A stretch of 6,377 nt of DNA, taken from contig JANQOC010000061.1 in the NCBI GenBank assembly GCA_028279265.1, forward strand, positions 1 through 6,377, given 5' to 3'. A program made the position numbers and the translations under genes. How positions within the stretch are numbered: the stretch's first letter is position 1; every line of letters starts with the position of its first letter. The DNA comes from Hyphomicrobiales bacterium. Its GTDB lineage: Bacteria > Pseudomonadota > Alphaproteobacteria > Rhizobiales > CAYWUX01. This document shows positions 4,698-6,377 of this stretch, piece after piece. Under the pieces are notes generated by a model. That model ran no database searches and was not told the origin of the DNA. It saw nothing but the letters and a program-made list of their open reading frames with translations.

Positions 4698-5487
4698 TCG
4701 TTGTGATCCCGTCTGGTCGCAAGTGCGCATTGAAGCGGAAGCTACCGCTGAAAGTGAGCCCATACTTGCGAGTTTTTTGCATTCGACAATATTGGATCAT
4801 GACAGTCTGGAATCGGTGATACTCCACCGCCTGTCCCAGCGTCTCGGCCATCACGATGTTTCGTTTGCCTCCTTGCGCCAGGCATTGAACGGGGCTGTGG
4901 AGGGGGTCGGCGAATTCTCGGAAATTATCCGTGCGGATCTTGCTGCCGTTTTTGACCGGGATCCCGCCTGCAATCGATTAATCGATCCCCTGCTTTATTT
5001 CAAAGGTTTCCATGCTCTCGAAACCCATCGTCTGGCGAATAGTCTCTGGAAAACAGGTCGCAGGGACTTTGCCCAATATCTGCAGAGCATGTCATCGAGC
5101 GTATTCACTGTCGATATTCACCCCGCAGCCCGGATTGGCCGGGGAATCATGTTTGATCATGCTTCAGGAGTGGTCATCGGCGAAACCGCTGTGATTGGCG
5201 ATAATTCTTCGCTGCTGCATGGCGTAACCCTTGGCGGCAGCGGTAAGGATAGTGGCGACCGCCATCCGAAAATCGGCAGCAATGTCATGATTGGTGCCGG
5301 TGCAAAAATCCTCGGCAATATCCATGTCGGCGATTGCGCACGGGTCGCCGCCGGCAGCGTCGTCTTGAAAGACGTGCCGCCGCAGACAACCGTTGCCGGT
5401 GTGCCTGCAAAAGTTGTGGGGCCGGCGGGTTGTCCGGAGCCGGCGCGAACCATGAACCAGATGCTGGGATTGGGTGACGCGGATTAA
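4669..5487 (+). CDS. cysE: Serine O-acetyltransferase
   Basis: A 272-residue enzyme that transfers acetyl from acetyl-CoA to L-serine, making O-acetylserine, the first committed step of cysteine synthesis in the cytoplasm. The N-terminal helical SATase domain covers about 14-145 (DPLLYFKGFHALETHR at 106-121). The left-handed beta-helix of hexapeptide repeats covers about 148-251. The expected catalytic residues are present: D98 in RDPA, D163-H164 in FDHASG and H199 in DRHPKI, each six positions after its E. coli counterpart (D92, D157-H158, H193). The GSGKDSGDRHPK loop is intact. The C-terminus is short, ends in GLGDAD, and lacks the terminal isoleucine that anchors CysE in the active site of CysK. 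The start has AAAGGG (4657-4662) six bases upstream. The gene has its own promoter candidate. A short hairpin follows, and the DUF3126 gene lies 177 bases downstream. Confidence 0.96.
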   Translation: MTTSQKHRIDRCDPVWSQVRIEAEATAESEPILASFLHSTILDHDSLESVILHRLSQRLGHHDVSFASLRQALNGAVEGVGEFSEIIRADLAAVFDRDPACNRLIDPLLYFKGFHALETHRLANSLWKTGRRDFAQYLQSMSSSVFTVDIHPAARIGRGIMFDHASGVVIGETAVIGDNSSLLHGVTLGGSGKDSGDRHPKIGSNVMIGAGAKILGNIHVGDCARVAAGSVVLKDVPPQTTVAGVPAKVVGPAGCPEPARTMNQMLGLGDAD

Positions 5488-5488
5488 A

Positions 5489-5504
5489 CCCCGGTTTCTC
5501 GGGG
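5489..5504 (+). terminator. Weak hairpin after cysE
   Basis: CCCCG (5489-5493) pairs with CGGGG (5500-5504) around a six-base loop, directly after the cysE stop. No T-run follows on the plus strand, so termination here is uncertain. Confidence 0.3.
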
Positions 5505-5584
5505 GCGATTTCGCGGATCAGGTTTTCCTTGTCGACGAATTGCGCCGGTGGCTAAGCGATCATACCCTCAGGTAAAGATTCGGG

Positions 5585-5613
5585 TTGACGATTGCCGTTC
5601 TGGCGATGATAAC
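5585..5613 (+). promoter_or_regulatory. Promoter candidate for the DUF3126 gene
   Basis: TTGACG (5585-5590) and GATAAC (5608-5613) are separated by 17 bases. The predicted start near 5620 gives a leader of about 45 bases. An inverted repeat CGATC-AATTGA-GATCG (5618-5633) lies at the start of that leader. This suggests the gene is not transcribed only by read-through from cysE. Confidence 0.45.
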
Positions 5614-5653
5614 AAATCGATCAATTGAGATCGCCCGTCTATCAACACGACCC

Positions 5654-5659
5654 AGGAGG
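5654..5659 (+). promoter_or_regulatory. Ribosome binding site deciding the DUF3126 start
   Basis: AGGAGG lies five bases before GTG at 5665. The earlier in-frame GTG at 5659 overlaps this site and so cannot use it, which makes 5665 the better start. Confidence 0.7.
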
Positions 5660-5664
5660 TGCCG

Positions 5665-5874
5665 GTGGAACGCGAAGAAATAGTCCGGCTTGAAACCTAT
5701 CTGCGAAATAAATTTCAGCTCCAGACCATCGAGGTGCGCCAGCGCCCGAAAAAAGATGACTCCGCAGAAGTTTATATCGGCGATGAATTCATCGGCGTCC
5801 TGTTCAAGGACGAAGAAGACGACGATCTTTCCTACAATTTTAACATGGCCATCCTGGATTTTGACCTGCAGTAG
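5665..5874 (+). CDS. DUF3126 family protein
   Basis: A 69-residue acidic protein that matches the small alphaproteobacterial DUF3126 family. Recognisable segments are IVRLETYLRNKF (6-17), VRQRPKKDDSAEVYIGDEFIG (24-44) and the acidic stretch KDEEDDDLSYNFNMAILDFDL (48-68). No signal peptide or membrane helix is present, so it should be cytoplasmic. The molecular function is not established. As I recall, the gene often sits next to cysE in alphaproteobacteria, which may hint at a link to sulfur metabolism, but this is context only. Translation starts at GTG 5665, chosen from the position of AGGAGG. The alternative GTG at 5659 would add two residues. It probably has its own promoter at 5585-5613. 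Confidence 0.88.
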   Translation: MEREEIVRLETYLRNKFQLQTIEVRQRPKKDDSAEVYIGDEFIGVLFKDEEDDDLSYNFNMAILDFDLQ

Positions 5875-5950
5875 GTCTCGTTCCAGGGGCGTTAGAAATT
5901 TGCAGGCACGATTTGCAGGTTCATGGCCGCGGGGCATTGGATCCGCGTCA

Positions 5951-5977
5951 AAAAGGCCGGTCACTGGATTGGCTTTT
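5951..5977 (+). terminator. Weak terminator-like structure after the DUF3126 gene
   Basis: CCGG-TCA-CTGG forms a small inner stem (5957-5967). Flanking AAAAG and CTTTT can pair around it with an unpaired stretch in between. The stem is imperfect and the T-run short, so this is only a possibility. Confidence 0.2.
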
Positions 5978-6055
5978 GGTTAATTAAGCGAAAACTCCCA
6001 CGGCATAGAAGTTGCAGCTAAGGACTTGAAACCCTTAACTTCGAGTCTTTGCGTG

Positions 6056-6376
6056 ATGCCCGAGTTTTTTCTTTATATGTATGTCTGTGCTCTGGGATTC
6101 GGACTCGCAGGTTTTTTGGCCAGCCTCGAGCGCGTCCTTACCGGCGAGCCCATGCGTTTTTCGATTGATCGTGAACAAAAGGTTTCGGCGATACTGATCG
6201 ATATTGGTATGCGGATCATGGCCGGCCCGTTTCTGCTGGTTCGGAATTCCATTCGCTGTGCCCTGCAGGAAACAATTCCCGCCTCCTGGCTGGCGATCTT
6301 CGTTGTCATCGCGACGATCTGGAGTTTTTTCACTGGAGTGCTGGTCGTCGAATTGCTATTCAGACTTTCAGGCTGA
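6056..6376 (+). CDS. Small hypothetical membrane protein
   Basis: A 106-residue protein beginning MPEFFLYMYV. A membrane helix spans about 4-24. A second hydrophobic segment containing MRIMAGPFLLVRNSIR (about 52-67) looks amphipathic or membrane-associated. A third helix runs about 78-101. It resembles small DUF-type inner-membrane proteins of alphaproteobacteria, but I cannot name the family with confidence. The start is uncertain. ATG at 6056 begins directly before the first helix but has no strong ribosome binding site. GTG at 6053 is adjacent. TTG at 6026 would add ten residues, and its AAGGA is only one base away. The stop lies one base before the window end, so the gene is complete. I saw no clear promoter in 5978-6055. 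Confidence 0.65.
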   Translation: MPEFFLYMYVCALGFGLAGFLASLERVLTGEPMRFSIDREQKVSAILIDIGMRIMAGPFLLVRNSIRCALQETIPASWLAIFVVIATIWSFFTGVLVVELLFRLSG

Positions 6377-6377
6377 C

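Noticed and set aside
5560..5964. Minus-strand open frame of 134 codons
   Set aside because: It is antisense to the DUF3126 gene and is explained by that gene's codon pattern.

Overview
The window looks like a chromosomal stretch of an alphaproteobacterium. The best taxonomic clues are a small protein of the DUF3126 type, a zf-CHCC (NDUFS6-like) zinc protein, and a serine acetyltransferase with an alphaproteobacterial-style sequence. The HisD-family fragment at the left edge resembles sulfopropanediol-dehydrogenase-like paralogues, which would suit a marine or environmental member. I cannot place it in a genus.

Layout, left to right. (1) 1-383, minus strand: the first 127 codons of a histidinol dehydrogenase family enzyme, cut by the window edge. 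(2) 384-752: a divergent intergenic region with an extended -10 promoter candidate and a possible operator. (3) 753-1415, plus: a lipoprotein of unknown function. (4) 1542-1793, minus: an 83-residue zf-CHCC zinc protein, convergent with the lipoprotein gene. (5) 1944-2693, plus: an alpha/beta hydrolase with a complete catalytic triad. (6) 2694-3197: about 500 bases without a gene but rich in inverted repeats. It holds a hairpin after the hydrolase, two operator-like palindromes, a promoter candidate and three further hairpins, the last of which covers a Shine-Dalgarno sequence. (7) 3198-4445, plus: a four-helix membrane protein with a probable periplasmic coiled coil and a C-terminal winged-helix-like domain. 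(8) 4446-4668: an AT-rich control region carrying a promoter with a palindrome over its -35, a leader hairpin and a possible 16-codon upstream ORF. (9) 4669-5487, plus: cysE, serine O-acetyltransferase. (10) 5665-5874, plus: a DUF3126 family gene with its own promoter candidate. (11) 6056-6376, plus: a small membrane protein ending at the window edge.

How the genes relate. CysE makes O-acetylserine, the acceptor for sulfide in cysteine synthesis. The zinc protein is homologous to a complex I accessory subunit. The hydrolase and the DUF3126 protein have no assigned substrate or role. The genes do not form one obvious pathway. Most look like individually promoted housekeeping genes.

The least ordinary part is 2694-4445. 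There a structured leader precedes a membrane protein that appears to join a periplasmic coiled coil containing a cysteine pair to a cytoplasmic domain like the C-terminal winged helix of phage/plasmid primases. Its start is unclear: the strong Shine-Dalgarno site sits five bases before an ATA codon, inside a stable hairpin.
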